DNA from: Calliopsis andreniformis
Lineage: Eukaryota; Arthropoda; Insecta; Hymenoptera; Andrenidae
Direction of reading: 5' to 3'
NCBI RefSeq assembly: GCF_051401765.1
Contig: NC_135064.1
Coordinates: forward strand, 23,534,001-23,598,000
Length of the DNA stretch: 64,000 nt
Part shown: positions 26,501 to 41,500 of the stretch, piece by piece
Numbering within the stretch: position 1 is the stretch's first letter
Layout: every line of letters starts with the position of its first letter
Translations under genes and position numbers: made by a program
The notes under the pieces: generated by a model
The model's input: only the letters and a program-made list of their open reading frames with translations
Databases searched by the model: none
Told to the model about the DNA's origin: nothing

Positions 26501-29500
26501 ACAGCAAGTAACAAGAAAATTACCACTCACGTTTACATCGAATTTTCCAATCTCATATATAAACCCACTGCAGCTGTTACTCGAAAATATCGCCTCTGCA
26601 ATTACCATGTTTCCTCTCCCCTTCCCCCTCAGTTCCAACTCACAAGCATATCAATTTACAACCAATCATACGTCACTTTTTACCTCCATAATTGCCCCAC
26701 GGTATTCGTTCATGACTATTTAGAAGCCCATTAATAGCGATTAATTGCATCCTCTTAAAGTTCCCTTTTTATTATCGGCGGTTTTTTCGTCGACGTCAGA
26801 GAGGAGGAAGCGTCTGAAGTTTATCGACGCTTCCTTAATTGTTATCTTGAACGTTTATCGCGTAACGCGACGACCGGACACCCCGTCTCATCCTCGACTT
26901 CTTTATTTACCGTTTTATTAATGAACCGGCTGTGTAATTCAAAGACGCTGGGGCCGCGCCCCCAAAGAGCCTAGGGTGCTTTATTCGCGCAGGACGCCTC
27001 TCCGTCCGTGTGCCTAATACACGGGCAGAGGTGTGCATACCTATTCGACGATGTTCTCCTGCATATCGATGCATCGATGTTTATTCAAGTGCAGCTGCAT
27101 CGGCTCCGCGCGTCTGACTTTCAACAGCCTCGGAGCATGATTTGAATAATTCCCGATGGCGGTGGCTCGTCCAATTAGGGCTCCTTTGCGCGACACGGAA
27201 TAAGGGCAACGCCGAACAAATTCCGTGCAAATAAGATTAAATGGGAGAAATTCAAATTTAATAGATGTTTACGGGGGGTTGGTAGGAACTGTTGAATTAC
27301 TTTGTGTACGTTACGTCGAGCTTGTTTTACTGTTTCGGGAAATTCAATTCTAGGAATTATTTATTAGATAGTGTTTAGCTCTGCTTTGTGGGGATTTTTT
27401 AAAACTTTATTTCTGCGCAGTAATTTTTTATTATTAACGTCTGTTTCTGATAAATATTCAATTTATTATATTTCTGTGCAGTAATATTTGAGCTTTAAAA
27501 ATCCAACAAATATTTGAAGCATGCACATATCTGAACCCCAAAGCAAAAGTATATTAAATGCGTTTATTTTTTGTATAACTTAATAGATACACTTTGACTC
27601 TGAGGTTCAAATATAGCTTACTTGCTGCAGAACTAAAATACATAACTCCAAATTTTTCTAAATCTCAGACGTACCTATCAGTAGATAATTTAGTTGTACT
27701 AAATGACAATATTATCTCATCTTCTAGCTCACAATCTTAAACTTGCATCAGTATTACAGTAAGTGAGTGATACGTCCTAAAATCAGTACTCCCAAAGAGT
27801 TCAACACCATTTACATCGCCGCGTCTCCATGAAACGACAATGAGCGTCCCGAGTGATCATCCTTACGCAAAAAAACGGTCGTTGAACGGCATACCACTAT
27901 ACTCCTCCGCTCGATAATTACCCTCCGCAGGTCCCCAGAAATATCCAGCGTGACGACCACGCTAAGACCTCGAGGACCACTCGAAACAGTCCGCCCACGG
28001 CTCGAACCCGCCGCCACTCTGCCGAGTAGGTTGTGGACGCGCCCTTAAGGGGCTTCTCGCTTACGTCATCGGATCCCTGGTCTATCCCCGGCCCTCCCGA
28101 AGACCTATTACCTTATTTACGATTCGCACGGCCATTATCTCCCGGCAACAAAGTGAACCGGCCGGTTTTTCGATACGCGATCCTGCACGCGGACCCACAG
28201 CCGCTCCGCCGACGCTCTCTGCGCCCTCGCCGCTCCTCCTCTCCTTCATTGATTTCGCTGGTGTGAAAGGGGAATCGGGCAGACAATGAATACAAAGGCC
28301 GCGGTACACAGAGGGACGAGGGGGATGGTGAAAGCGTGTGCTCTCGCGTCGAGAGAGAGAGAGAGGGGGGATGAGATGGATGGAGAAGAGGCAGCGGCTC
28401 GAAAACGGAAGACTTTTGTCTTCGCTCGTTAATAACAATTTCGACATAGCCGCGCGAAGCCGCGGATGATTGGACAGCTCGCGGTGAGGGGGGAGGCTGC
28501 TGGAGCTGGGCAAAAGAAAATTATTGAAAAATTGATTTTTACGATCCGAAATGTTCTTTTGATCAGAACGAAGCATTGATGCGTGCTTCATCTTGCGCTC
28601 GCGCCCGCGAATCCCTTTCTCCATCCGCGTGTGTTCCGCATGCTTGAGTACAGGTGAATACGTGTGACTCGTTAAGCTCAAAGAGCAAAATCCGATAGTC
28701 GCGTCAAAGAACGGTCGAAAAACCGGAGAGCGAGGGGAATGTAATTAAAAAAAAAGGGGGAAAAAAATTGATGCGTCACTGTGATACGATTGAATTGATA
28801 TCGATGCGGAAGTTTTAGTGGACGGTTGTCGTTAATTAACGCGCGGGCGTGGGTGCCTGGGAACTCGAGGTAATTTCGGGTAATCGGTTTGTTTCAAGGT
28901 GCTCGCGATAGCTGGAGAATTGATTTCAAGAATTTGGGAGTAGAAAGGGTAGGTATTTCTGGGAGTTGGTAATTGGATGTTGTGGGGTGATTGGTAGCTT
29001 TGTTGGAAATGTCAATTAATGGTAATACTAAGTGCGCTAGGAAAAGATTTCTTGAAAGGTGGTTGTGACGGAAATGTAGCTGGAGGTCTATGGTTATTTA
29101 GAAAAGCATAGACATGAAAATAACGCGGACAGTTCGGTTGTGTGTAAGAAGTCGCTGACGAGGTTGACCCAATCTGCTTTCCTAAATTTGGAGATCGCGA
29201 TTTAAGCTTTCCTTCAAATATTCATGAGTCTTCATTTACGTCATACGAGTCTCGTGGTAATTAAGCATCTCGATTGTCTCTGATGGACACCGTCTCCGCT
29301 TTTATCGAGACTCTTGAGTTATAATTTAATATCTGGTGTCGTTAATATCTTCAGCTATATTAAAAGTGAATTAAATGGAGTGTTAAAAGAATCTCCAAAG
29401 TCTCATGAGCATTTGGAACAATTTTCTATTTATCATTACTAAAAAAAAAAAACAAATTGAAAACCGACATAGTCGAATCCTTCTCATAATCACTGGCGCA

Positions 29501-32500
29501 TACATGCAATTTTCACATGATCTATAAATTTCCATCCCGTGCCTTTGAAAAGTTCTGAAACTTCTAAGAACGTAGGAATCAGAGGTATTACGGAAGCTGC
29601 GCGTCGCGATGAATTACGAAGCGACAAACGGATCGATATCTCGAATTACCGTGGTCGGTGGGAACACTGAGAGCGTCGGTCGGATGGCGCGAGAATTTTC
29701 ATGAAAACGAATTGTCGTTGGCCGTATCGCATAACGGATGTGTGTACGCTCGCGGGTTAACCATCGGAACAACAACCTGTTCGATGACTGTTCCGTTTGA
29801 TGATTGCAACAAGTGAGGCCCACTGGCGTCCTCTTCCCCGGCCTGTTCCCAAACCATTTTACCGCCGACAGCCACTCCCCGTTTCGAATTCAACAAGTGG
29901 CCAAATCATTCTGCGCCCGAGACTACGGCCAGCCCCGAAAAACTGGAATTTTCCCGGACAGCGGACAGTCATTGACCATTTAACGCCGCGGCACAGTGAA
30001 TATGTATCTCGCTTTATAGAGTATTTGTCATTCAGCATCGAAATTCAACGATCGCTTTCCCTTTGACACGTAATACCAATTTTCATGATTTGCACGTGGA
30101 TTGATTCATGATTCGAGATTCGTTGTTTGCGAGATAGTGGTACAGAGCAAGGGGACTTCCAGATAAAGAATGCTGAGCGGGTAAAGAAACATTCAGAAGT
30201 TGAGATAAGACACTTAGGTATAGTAGAATATTTTTTATTAAGCGTATTAAGATATCAACCTCTTACAGAAGCGAGGATGTTTCTTATTCTATTTCGACTC
30301 TGGAAACTTTCAAATGTGTAGACTTTAGGACGTTCGGATCTTCGGACGTATGGAAGTCTTTAGAGATTCAGACGTTTGGATATTCGGATGTTCACACTCA
30401 CAACTAACCAGATCTCAGTTGGTATACTCACAGTCTAGATTATATCACAGTCCTATTCAACACAGTCTTTCCGAATACTTTATCTATAGTTACAAAACAA
30501 CGTTTGTACCAATTATTTAAAAAAACTGAAGTTTTCTGCCGACATAATTTCATTTCCATCTCCATAATGCTTCTTTAGGCGCAAACATTCGTGTCTTCGA
30601 AGGGCCAAACCAGTATCCCCATGCAAGGTCTTCTCACAAGCTTCAATCTGCGTATCCCATGTATCAGCGATTCATTAGTGCGTTAAACGCGCACGATCAC
30701 ATCGCTTTCCCTCGGTCCTGAGCGCCGGTATCGGAGGGGTCGGGGTAGCGTTGACGAAATTCGATTGACATCGCCGCGAAGGGCGTATGTAACGTAATCA
30801 TTACTGTCATCGGGAAGCCCGATCCTTTTCTCCGTAATTTGAAACGGTGGGGAGCACCGTCGATGTATACTGGCGGCTGAAGAACTCGTAGAGGCTCAGA
30901 CCTCGTGCTACCTCGTGGAATGGGTCTCATTAAGGACGCCTTCATGGCCCTTCATCCTTGGCTCTTGAGGCCTCGCCTCCTCCCCCTCGCGCCCACGGAA
31001 CGACGACGCTCGTCTTTTATACCTGGATGCCCTCTGCTCGCGTTCCCCTGGCCCGTCTGTGTGCTCGCGCGCGCCTTATGCGGCCGAAGGCCATTTGATG
31101 GTGGTTGCTTGTCATCTTCTTCGGCTTTAACCTCGTTACGATTTACAGCCGTTCTCTGAAACGAGAACCCAGCCAAGAACGAGCGAACGCGCGCCCGTGT
31201 GCGAGACCTCTCTCCTTTAAATTCGGATTTCTTAAGATTCACTCGCGGACGGAAGCTCGACCGACTCAAAGTCCAAGATAGAGCGCGACCGCGCGAATAG
31301 TTTCCGGTGTAACGAGACCCTCACCCTCCGCTCTTCTTCTCCCCGCGTTCTTTAACGAGCTTTTTTCCGCGGGTTCTGTAATCGCGGTTTCGACGATGCT
31401 GCACGACCGCTGGTTGGTATTGTGCGATTCGATTGTACGATTCGATTGAAATCACGCTTGTTAACTCTGATGCGCTGTGAAATGAGGGGAGGCTTTGCCG
31501 AGGTGAGTTAATAGCGTGGGTGGGCGGCGAGGGCTTGGTTTTTGTGAAGGGATCGAGATTTCGGGGTTTGATGTTTAGTCTTGACTCTGGAGTGCTTATA
31601 GAGATTGGAGAACTCGGAGTTGGAATAAAAGCTTGGATATTCATGTAGAACCTCGATTATGTCAGATACCACGAGATTCATAACCTCGAGTATCGTTTAA
31701 TGGCTAGTTTTACTATCTTTGATGGGCTACTATTAGATTATTATTTATATCGCGATGAACGTTCTACTGTAGGTTTTTATTACGTGTAATATGCACAACT
31801 CTGAATATACATAGCTATAACTCAATTCCTAAAAATTTACAGCATCTCCAAAGATCCCGAGCAGAGCCTCATCCACATTCTATCCGATCTACTTCCCGCT
31901 CTCCGCCTCGGCCGCTTTGTCCTGTATGCTAATCGAATTCCCCCCTTCTAATATTTTTTTCTCTGTTCCAGGGTGGCGGAGGAAGCGGCGGGGCTGCGGG
32001 AGGGCTGAAATTCACAGTGGCTGACACTTGCGAGAGGATCAAAGAGGAATTCAATTTCATCCAGCAACAGAACCACTCGTGAGTCTTTCTCTTTTCTTCG
32101 ACTCACCTCGCCCCGTCTTCCCCTTTCTGTGTTTGTCTTTCGTCCCTCTTCACCACTTTCTCTCCATCCCTCCTCTATCCATCCCCTTCGTCCCTTATTC
32201 GCGTTCCTCAGAGATCCACGATTATTGACGCCGATGTTTCCCAGCTTCCTATACGAGTCCTTCGCTCGTGTTTCGAAATTGTCCCCCGTTCACGCTCGCC
32301 CCGATATCGTCTCCAAACTCTCTCTCTCTCTCTCTCTCTCTTTCCCATCTGCCAGAGGAAAGTTCGAATTGTTTGCCCGACTGCCTCCTCGCTCCTAATA
32401 ACGCCATCCAACGCCTCCTTCGCTCGGTGCCAGATCGACCCCCTCGGAAGAAGGAAAGAGAGCCAACAGGATTTTTCGCGAGCGCGAATAACGAGGCGAG

Positions 32501-35500
32501 TGAAAGTCAGCTGAGAGTCGGGAGAGACGAGGAGAGCGTTGTGTAAAAAGCGTAAAAGCCAGCAACTCCTCAGGAGCAACGAGGGGGTGGTGGGGGGAGA
32601 AAAACGTTTCGCCAGTTTCTGCCGCGACAAAGCGACCGACTGGTCGGCCTGTCGGCGATTTATGGTAATTGATTATCGGTCGAGACTGTAATTAATTGCC
32701 GTTGCGGCAAGTAGTATCCCAGATGCAGCTTGGGGGCGCGGCATAACGGTCAGCGGCGGTTATTGGGAATGACGCTCACTTTCCACCGATGGAAACCCCG
32801 GGATGGAATCGTGTGTACAAATGTCTGCGTTTACGTATCATTAATTATCTTGCGCTCAGCACTTGCGATGCACGGTTGGAACCGTCGACTGGACGGTTAA
32901 ATTTGCACTTGGTTGCGAACGCGGCGAGAGCTGCGTTCCTGCCTCACCCGCCGTTTCTCGCCCCGGAGATATTTCACAACGAATTCGCGAGAGCGCTACG
33001 CCCTTCCAACGTGGGTGTTAATTTTTCCATCCAACCTCCCACTCCGCCCCTGGTCCTTTGCAAACCTGCGAAATTACGGTCGTCCGTTTTCGAGGGAACC
33101 GGTTGCAGTTCGAGGGCTGCCTACGCCCGACCGTGACCACTGTGCAAGCTGTCCCTTTTGCCTGCGAGCTTTTCTGCATTTTCGGAGTTCGGTTCGCTGC
33201 ACGTTTCTGTGGGACAGTTGGGAATTCTTTGGAAATGTACATAACTGGTTTTAACGCTGTATGAAAATTAGTTGAAATGGTGTTTTTGAGGGTGTCGTGA
33301 AGTTGGGTGTCAGGATTGGAAGATTTTGAATAGTTTCAAATTTTCAGATCTTGGATTCTACCAATTTTCAAATGTTCAACGTCTCAAATTTAAAAATTTT
33401 CAAATATTTAAATTTTCATTTTTTGAAATATTTAAGTTTTTAAAGTTTGAATTTTTCAAGTATTCAAATTTTTGAAATTTCAAATATTTAACGTTTCACA
33501 TATTCAAAAGCTCAAATTTTCAAATTTTTAAACGTTCAAGGTTTCATGTTTTTGTTTCTCGAATTCCCTACATTCCAAGTTTTTTAACATTTTGGAAGTA
33601 TCAAACCTTCAAGCGTTCAAACGCTGCCACGTCCAGATCTTTTTATCCAAATTCTCATTTAGTATCCACTGTTTTTGTACCCTTTATTACTTCACTTTGA
33701 ATGTTTCTGTTTCGAACATGTGGAAACGCTGAACATTCGACCGAACCAGTGTAGACAGGTTTCGAATGAAAACACGAGAGTTAAGAAAGCTATTTTCCAT
33801 AGAATTACAGAATTGGACGTATTCTCCTCGAGGACGCTCAATGCAAAAATTACAAAGTTTAAATTGCATCGAATGAAAGTTTTATCCGTGATGTTCTAAT
33901 GACCCCGAGGTCCGCTTAATTTTCCACGATACCCTCCAAACAATTTTCCACGGTTAAAATAACGCGTGGAGCAGCGGTGTATTTACCGGGACGCCGACGA
34001 TAAATTTCTCTCCGTCACTCATGAATAGGTTTTTCCGCATTTTCCGCGGGGCGAAGTCGCCTACCGCAACCGCTAACGCCGCCATAATCTCATTTCTTTC
34101 TATTTCTTCGGCTTTTTCGCTGGAGAACTCGATCTTACTTCCAGAGACACACACCGCTCTCTCCCGTCTTCTCCCTGAATACAAGATGCTGCAAATCCCA
34201 AAGGAGGAGGCGATGGTCTTGCCCTAGTATATAGTTGCATGCTACGTGTGCATGTACGTACGTAAATGTGTGTTTACGTGTGCATACAGGGTGATTCAGA
34301 ATTTCGGGGCAATCGAGGTAAAGTGCTAGAGATCAGAAGAATACTTTTCAGGACAGGAAAGTATTTGTGGTGTAACTCCTTTTTTTGTAATAACGTGTCA
34401 TGTGTACTTGAAAGCAGACCTTGCATGTCAAATATTGAAGAAGATATTTTTTTAACAAAGTACACAGTTTTTATACAAAGTATGTAGTCACTAATTTATT
34501 AGTGTATCATGGAGGTAGCATTGTAACTGTGTAACTAGTACCCTCTCTACATTGGTTTCTTATTTCTTTACCAAGAATTGTATCTACTCCACAGTATAAA
34601 AATTCTGGTCCTCTAGGTGCAAAATAGTTATCCATTATTTTTCATTATAGATTCATAAAAATTCATGAAAATGTGTTACTCAAAAAGTAGGGCGAAGACG
34701 TATTTTTGTCAGATACAAATGTTTCTTACTGAGATATAATTGTGGAGCACCCTGTATGTACAAGCAGACCATACATACGGGTTCGTACGAGTGCGCACCA
34801 TTTCCGCTTTAACGCATGTCTGACTCGTTCCCATCCTCAATCGCTTTTCACTTTTCAGACTGAAGATCGAATGCGAGAAGCTGGCCAGCGAGAAGACCGA
34901 GATACAGAGGCATTACTTCATGGTAAGGCACTTTTCTAACTTCGTTTTTGGCCCCCTTTTCATCCTCCTTCGATATAGATATTCGGCGCAGTTGAAGAGA
35001 TCGCTGGGATCGCAAATAACGGGTGGGTGGAACTCAATTGGGGCTGGATAGAGAGTATCTCCTGCGATCTATATATGGCATTAGTTTTCGCAGTGATATA
35101 GTGCTTTGCAAATGCCTCGAATTTTTAGCGATTTTCTCGTGGAAGCTGAAATTTTATGTGAGAACCAGCATAACGTGCAGAAGTTATTGGTATAGATATT
35201 TTTAATTATAGACTAGGATTTTTCTGCTTTTTTATCTACTTTTTACGTATATAATACTAAATTCTGCTACTGAAATATTGTCGGCGAACTCTAAAGGTCT
35301 AAATTGTTTTGTGAACTGATGCTATGAATGGTGCTACACACAAGGAGCATAGAGTACCATTCTATAACCACACTGGTTTGAACTCTGGCTAGTTATTCAC
35401 ATTATTGAGTATTCCAGTAATGGATGCTTGTTATATTTGGCTCTCTTCCTGAACATTCCAAACCTGCAGTGATACAAAGTTATGTCTACGCCCATTAACT

Positions 35501-38500
35501 GTTCATTATTATACTTTTTATACAAGTATTTTCAAAAATAGGATTTACTAGTCACAAATAATTCCATGGATAAAAAGATCAAACATTTTACAATTTACAC
35601 ATTTCTTAAAAAGTTCAAGGAAAAAAGTATCTATCAATTCCATAGAATTATCTCTGAGAATTTCTCAAAATCTACAATTTGTCGATACAAATTTTCCATT
35701 CGATCAAGTATTACAATTTTCAACTCCAGAATCTATTAACAAAAAGCCCGAAAAGGCAATCAGAAACGAATGTCAAGATCACCATTTCGTGTTAGCGAAT
35801 AAAAGAAATCGCGCGCAATTCAGCGGAGTTTTATGATTACACTGCACGCTTTTCTACCGATGATTTATCGACAGACACCGTAGTTAGTCGAACAATCGGG
35901 CTTTGCAAGCAACAGGGTTACAGGACCGTCATTGAATTCGGTAATCTTTGTCGTGAGGCTAGCGGTAGCACAGAGAAAAACGATCGATATTGTTCTCGCT
36001 TCATATTGCCGGCTCTTCGATTCAGTTCCCATCAGCACGAAGGCAATTAGCTCAACCAACCGTACTAATCGTATCGTCATCGGTAAGGAGCTTAACTTGG
36101 ACTTACCTATATTAAAGTGCAGCATTAACGTGGACCGAAGTATTTGCCGGCTAGACCGTTTCATTTCCTGGCCCCTTTATTAAATATTTATTAAAACCCG
36201 CAGGAATTCGATGTGCTCTCAGAATATGGCCACTAGCGAGTTCCGAACAATCGATTCAGAATTATTTCTCTTGATTCTTCCTTCCGATCGTAGGATTTTA
36301 CTTTGAATTTCTTATTCGAGTGCCAATTAGGACCACAAATAAATCCAGAAATAGAGAAATTCAAAAATTATTGATCTGAATAAATTCTGCTATTATGTAA
36401 ACTGAAGTGGAAAATTGAGCTTGAAATTTCATTTTTCGTGACTTTAGATAATGTGTGGTGCATAAGAAAGTCTAAAATTAATTTTTACCTTACTCTTATT
36501 TATTCGATTTTTTGCGTTTCAAATATATAAAAATGAATCTATTGGTAAATCTATAGGTAATAGAAGATTTGAAACTAGCACGTACTAATTTTCCCCAGAA
36601 ATTTGTTTGTCGAAATTGCCTGATAATTGAGCCTTTAAAAGCCGCTTAAATACGTTAAATTGTGATCGACAGCAGAAGTTAATTCCCAGAGTTCCCTGCA
36701 TCTGGGAAATCAATGCATTGCACTTTTTTCTCTCTGCGTTCGTGCTTGGCAAGGTCTCTGATTTAGGGACCGTTTTCGTCATAACTTACCAAATAACGCA
36801 AACAGCGCAGCGAGTCGACGGGTTTGTTAAAAGTCGCCGATACAGCGAGCCGCATTGAGATATCGTCGCATATCGACGTTGCATTCGAGAGCTCCATGCA
36901 TCTTCCTGATTTTTGTTCCAAAAGACATTCATCTCCCTTGTCGGGGCTCTCCTGGAATCGATGCGCGACAAAAGTGACCGAATGAAAGCGTTTCTCGTTC
37001 ACGATCCCATCCCCGCTTTTTTAACTTGTGTTGAAACGAACGAAACACCCAGTGCAATTTTTTCATTCATATCGAATCTACAGAAGAACTCTTTTAGCTT
37101 TGTGATTTTTGTCGCGCAGCCTTTGAGGTACATAGTTACAATGCAGCAATCAGGTGTAATCGTATCATTTAAGCTAGATCTATCGTATGAACATTGATTT
37201 ATTTACTTGTAGGATATTTCGGTCGGGTTATGGAATATTTTAGTAACTAATATTGTCAGTATTAAACACAATTTTCGGAAATAAATCCCTATGAGAAGAC
37301 TGTGTATATAGATTTACTGTACTGTTAGATTTTTAGGCAAATTTCAGTCAAATGGTAATTAATTAATTTTGTCAAATAGAAATTTTCTTTGGTCTCTTTA
37401 CAAGTCATGTTTTCAACTTGTGACAATCTTTTTCGCGGATGTGCGATATAATTTCCAAAAGTTTTCGAATTGCATCATATGCAAATGCTGGTTGCTGCTC
37501 TATACACAGAAAAAGAGGAACACGAAATCACAGCTGTTTTATTCGCGCGTGTACATTCCCCGATATTTGAGAACGCGCCCTTACGCGCGTCGGTTGTTGT
37601 GCAGTTCCGTAAACTGCTCTCAGTAGACGAAAACGTGCGTACACAGCTGAAAGGTCAACAACCCCGCCGCGATATACTCGCCCCTCGATGATATTTTCTC
37701 CCCCTCTGAAAAAACCTCCGATGGGAGCCTCCTATTATTTTAAACGCGATGGGCTGTCTGCGAACGTTATCAGCCGGCTGGATCGTTTATAATCTCAGCG
37801 TTTCCTAGCGCAGGAGATATTCTTGGTAATCCCCAACTAAATGGTCTTAAATCGGAGTAGGTGGGGAAAGCTATATCTATCGTGGATAGTGTATCAACAA
37901 ATGGGATGGTAGAACTGAAAATCTACGTTTACAAATGCAGATGATAGTTTTTATTCGGATGATTTAGGGGTGGGATTTGACTAGTAGTGGGGAAGTGTAG
38001 AATGAGGGTTGGATTCTTTAGGGCTTAGAATATTATTCATTTATCATTTTTTGAATTATATTTTCGTGATTGCAGGCAAAGTGACATGTCTTTCTTTTTA
38101 GAAAATTTGAGTTTAGGCTTCATCTGAAGTCCCGTATTTGGGATTTGTATTTTTCATGAAACGAGATCCAATTTAAAGGGCTTTAGTCTTACAAATTAGA
38201 ACATGATAAATGCAAGTGCATAGTATCTACAGAATGGAAGTTTCAAACTTTGGACCCAAAACAACTTGAAAATAAAATTATAGATACATAGTATACTATG
38301 CTCATAGTACAACAGTATATGTCTCACGCTGCTTTGTTTTATAGCTACACATTTAAGTTGGTACAGAAATTTACGAGGTGCTAGAATATACTCAGAAATT
38401 TTCCTCCACCAGAGAAACAAAATCCTTAATATTGACTTTGCCATCCTATACTGCTTATAATACTTAGCAAACATGTCCAGCCACCCGCCTCTAAAACTAC

Positions 38501-41500
38501 TAAAAATTAACACAATTACTACTGCCTCCCAACGTCCCCTTACTCATGAAACTCTTAAACCCATCCTAACAGCGTCATCATAAAAAGCAGAAAAAAAAAA
38601 TGGAAAGTAACATGATAGCAGTCGCGTAATCATGGATAGGAAACCTGGAAGCGAGTCCGCGGCGCTAGACTGCCGTCGCGAACCCCCTTGGTGCGCCGAT
38701 GTTAACTGTACGTTTGATCGTAATTGTCGCGAACTGTACCATCTCTGTAAACTGCTACACCGATGTGACACCGTGCAAGCAACCAAGCAGCAAGCTGGGC
38801 CGAGTGGTTGGGGCTTGTTGGGAGGGGGGGTGCCGGTGGGAGTGGATAAGGGGGTTGGCGGGGGGTTGGAGGTGACAGAGGGGTTGATGGGGGTTGGGAG
38901 TTGAGCCGGTAATCGATATCTCCAAAGTAAACGAAGAGAGAGGGAGAAAGAGAGGGAAGTCCGGGGGGATGGAGATAGCGAGCAGGCGTAGGAGGGCGGA
39001 GGGGGGAGGAGGAGGGAAGGGCGGCCGCGAGGGGCGAGGGGTTGGGAAGGAGAGGGGGAATTAGAGACAGAGAGAGAAATTGATGTCGAGGGTTTGTCAA
39101 CTACCGACAAGTATTATATACGTATAGAGCGAGCGGGAGAAGTGTTGGTGCAACGTATGTACAGGCTGCGAACGTGTCTCTGATATTCTAATTCCACCCC
39201 TGTGTATTTCAACCAGCCACCTTTCCACCACCACCACCTTCAACCCTCTCTCCCACAATTCATCCTCCGCGATTTTCATTAGGGTAACGTGCCGCGTAAA
39301 TCCGGCCGTCGCTTCAATATTTTCTTCTACTTCTCGTTCCTTTTTTTTTTTCTCCCTCTTTTTCTCTCTCTCCATCTCTTACAGCCTCTTCTGCTGTGCT
39401 ACTCGCGCGTTCTTCCGTCCTTTTGTGAACTTCAGCGCCACGGATCATCGCCTCGCGACACGTCCTTAGCCGAGACACTCTCTGGACTTGTTACCGCGTC
39501 CGCGGGTTTTTCGTTAAATGACGATGGGGTGCGCGCCCGCGCGCAACGCCGCTCTGTATCTCGAGCCTTTAATCGGCCAAGCACGATATACACGTCGTTA
39601 CCTGTGATTAATGCCGCGTCGCGAGATTGCCGTGCGATGATTTTTTTTTTATCGACGCGCTAGGAGAGGGTCATGGGTCACGGATCACTGGTTGACTACT
39701 GTGCTGTACGTAGGAGAATCTTGTTGGGACGAGGAGAGGATCTAAATTGTTATGTGAATGGAGGTTAGAAAGTGGGAACTAGGGACTAGGGATTGAGGAT
39801 AAATGACAAGGGTTTAGAAGATATTAACTGAGGATTAGGAAGGTAGAAAACTAGGAAATGAGGAAACTAGGGAACTAGGAAGTTAAACAGCTGAGAAACT
39901 AGGGACTAGAAACTAGGAAATTCAGACAAGAGGTGAGAACTGAGAAAAATTAGGAGTTGGAAAACAGATACTCCGCAATACAAGCTGAATACTAGGAACT
40001 AGGAACTAAGAACTGTGAACTAGAGGCTCTAGAGAAGTGGCTCCTAGTTTGCCTTGGGAAGATATTAATTAGAAAAAAAGTAAAAAAAGACAGTACGTAA
40101 AGGGACTAGCTTCTTGTCTGTAACAACTAGGGAATAGTATCTAGTAGGTACCTTATCGGTGCCAACGAGGGTTTATGCAATACTGTCCTCCAAAGCTACA
40201 CATACACCATCATACAGATGTCATAAAAATCAATCGACTAGGTCTCCAATTGCGGGTCTGCTTAAGATAGAAAACTAGGAATGAAGGGAGTGAAAAGTTA
40301 AAACATTATTTTGTCGATCTGGTCACGAATACGCGATTGGCCACATTATTTCATTTTTATTGCGAGACGATAAAATTGGTTCCGCAAGTTAACTCTCTCA
40401 GAAGTCACCGCGAGATCGCGTCGTGGATTTATTTTCCAAGTTCCGCTATTTTTATTCGACAAAAGAAGAAGCGTCGATAAGAAATTGATTCTTTATTCTG
40501 TTCTCAAAAAAAAAGAGAGTGGACTGCAATACCGCCGAAGCGCGAAGGTAATTCGCGGAGGACGCGAAAAATATTCTTATGGAAAGCGGTCTGTCGGCGG
40601 AAGCGCGTTTTTCACTCTTTGAAAACGCAGACTTCCCGATTACCCACTCTCATTCTCCCCCTTCGTTTCCACATCTTCCACGCCGCGTTCCTCTTTATCT
40701 CTATTTCGTTTTTTCGCAGCGTAACAAATTAAACATAACCCACATCCTCCGGGCACGTTTCTTGATTACTTCTTGTTTTTCCTGCTCGCTTCTTTTTACA
40801 GATTTTATTTCCACCTTTGAAGTTTCCACCGGGCAATTTAGTGTTTTCGTTCTCTTCCTTTTTCTCCCTTTCCTCGCCCGCGCCACCATACAGCCCCTTT
40901 CCCCTTCTCGTCGACGTTTACGAAGTTTCATAACGGAGCACCGACGTCCGTGGGGTTAACTGTTTTCGCGAATTTACCGTTTCTCTCTTTCACCCCCGTT
41001 GAGGATATACTCTTGCTCCTGTCGCGTCGCTTTGTATCTTTTTCCTCTCGCGGCCACCGTCGACCAATGTCTTTTGCTATTCAATTTTCTTAACGCTGCC
41101 TGGTATCGTAACCGTTCCCTCAACCCGCTAACTTCCGCTTTTACCGCCGCTATCGATTTCACTTTACGTTGACGCGCATCCCTTTTCGACGCTTTACGAC
41201 CCCGTCTTGCGGAGGACAGGAATTAACCGCGAGAAGTGAATTCTTTTCGTTTCAACGCCTTCCATCTTTTTTACACGCTTTATTGACTTGTTGGGTTCGT
41301 ATATTCTTTTACTAAATTTGTAGCGGATCTTTGGTGGATTTCAGGTGTTTGGGACTTAGAGAGGTTTAAGTTGCGGCTTTTCTTGGTGACGTGCTGGGAT
41401 TTGAGGTAGTAGAGATGGACTCTGTTGGAAGTTGGTTTGAACTTGACTAGAGAGGGTGGTTTCAATAATAGAAACTATTGTTTTAGATAGATTTAAAGAT

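Larger units (their letters stand above)
14569..31971 (+). other. gro: groucho intron 1 (17.4 kb)
   Basis: Donor GTAAGT at 14569; acceptor CTCTGTTCCAG ends at 31971 after a T-rich tract. No second gene is recognisable inside on either strand. It contains a minisatellite (15324-15600), the 8-bp-period repeat in reverse orientation (22452), the nested transposon pair (24226-25040), and CpG-rich patches near 19200-20350, 21500-22250, 25130-25480, 28020-28500 and 30690-31530 that could be enhancers. The remainder is AT-rich DNA in which I see nothing specific. Confidence 0.9.
32079..34858 (+). other. gro: groucho intron 2 (2.8 kb)
   Basis: GTGAGT donor, CTTTTCAG acceptor. It contains a (CT)12 run at 32318-32341, a CpG-rich patch at 32880-33200, the reverse-orientation 8-bp-period repeat at 33334-33550, and a TA-flanked element at 34287-34754. 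No coding sequence recognised. Confidence 0.9.

Noticed and set aside
28082..28681. 199-codon open frame on the - strand
   Set aside because: Low-complexity serine/arginine frame over a GC-rich patch with a GA microsatellite; no domain, no conserved neighbours.
38544..39110. 188-codon open frame on the - strand (P/S-rich)
   Set aside because: Complement of the G-rich polypurine tract; proline and serine runs are compositional.
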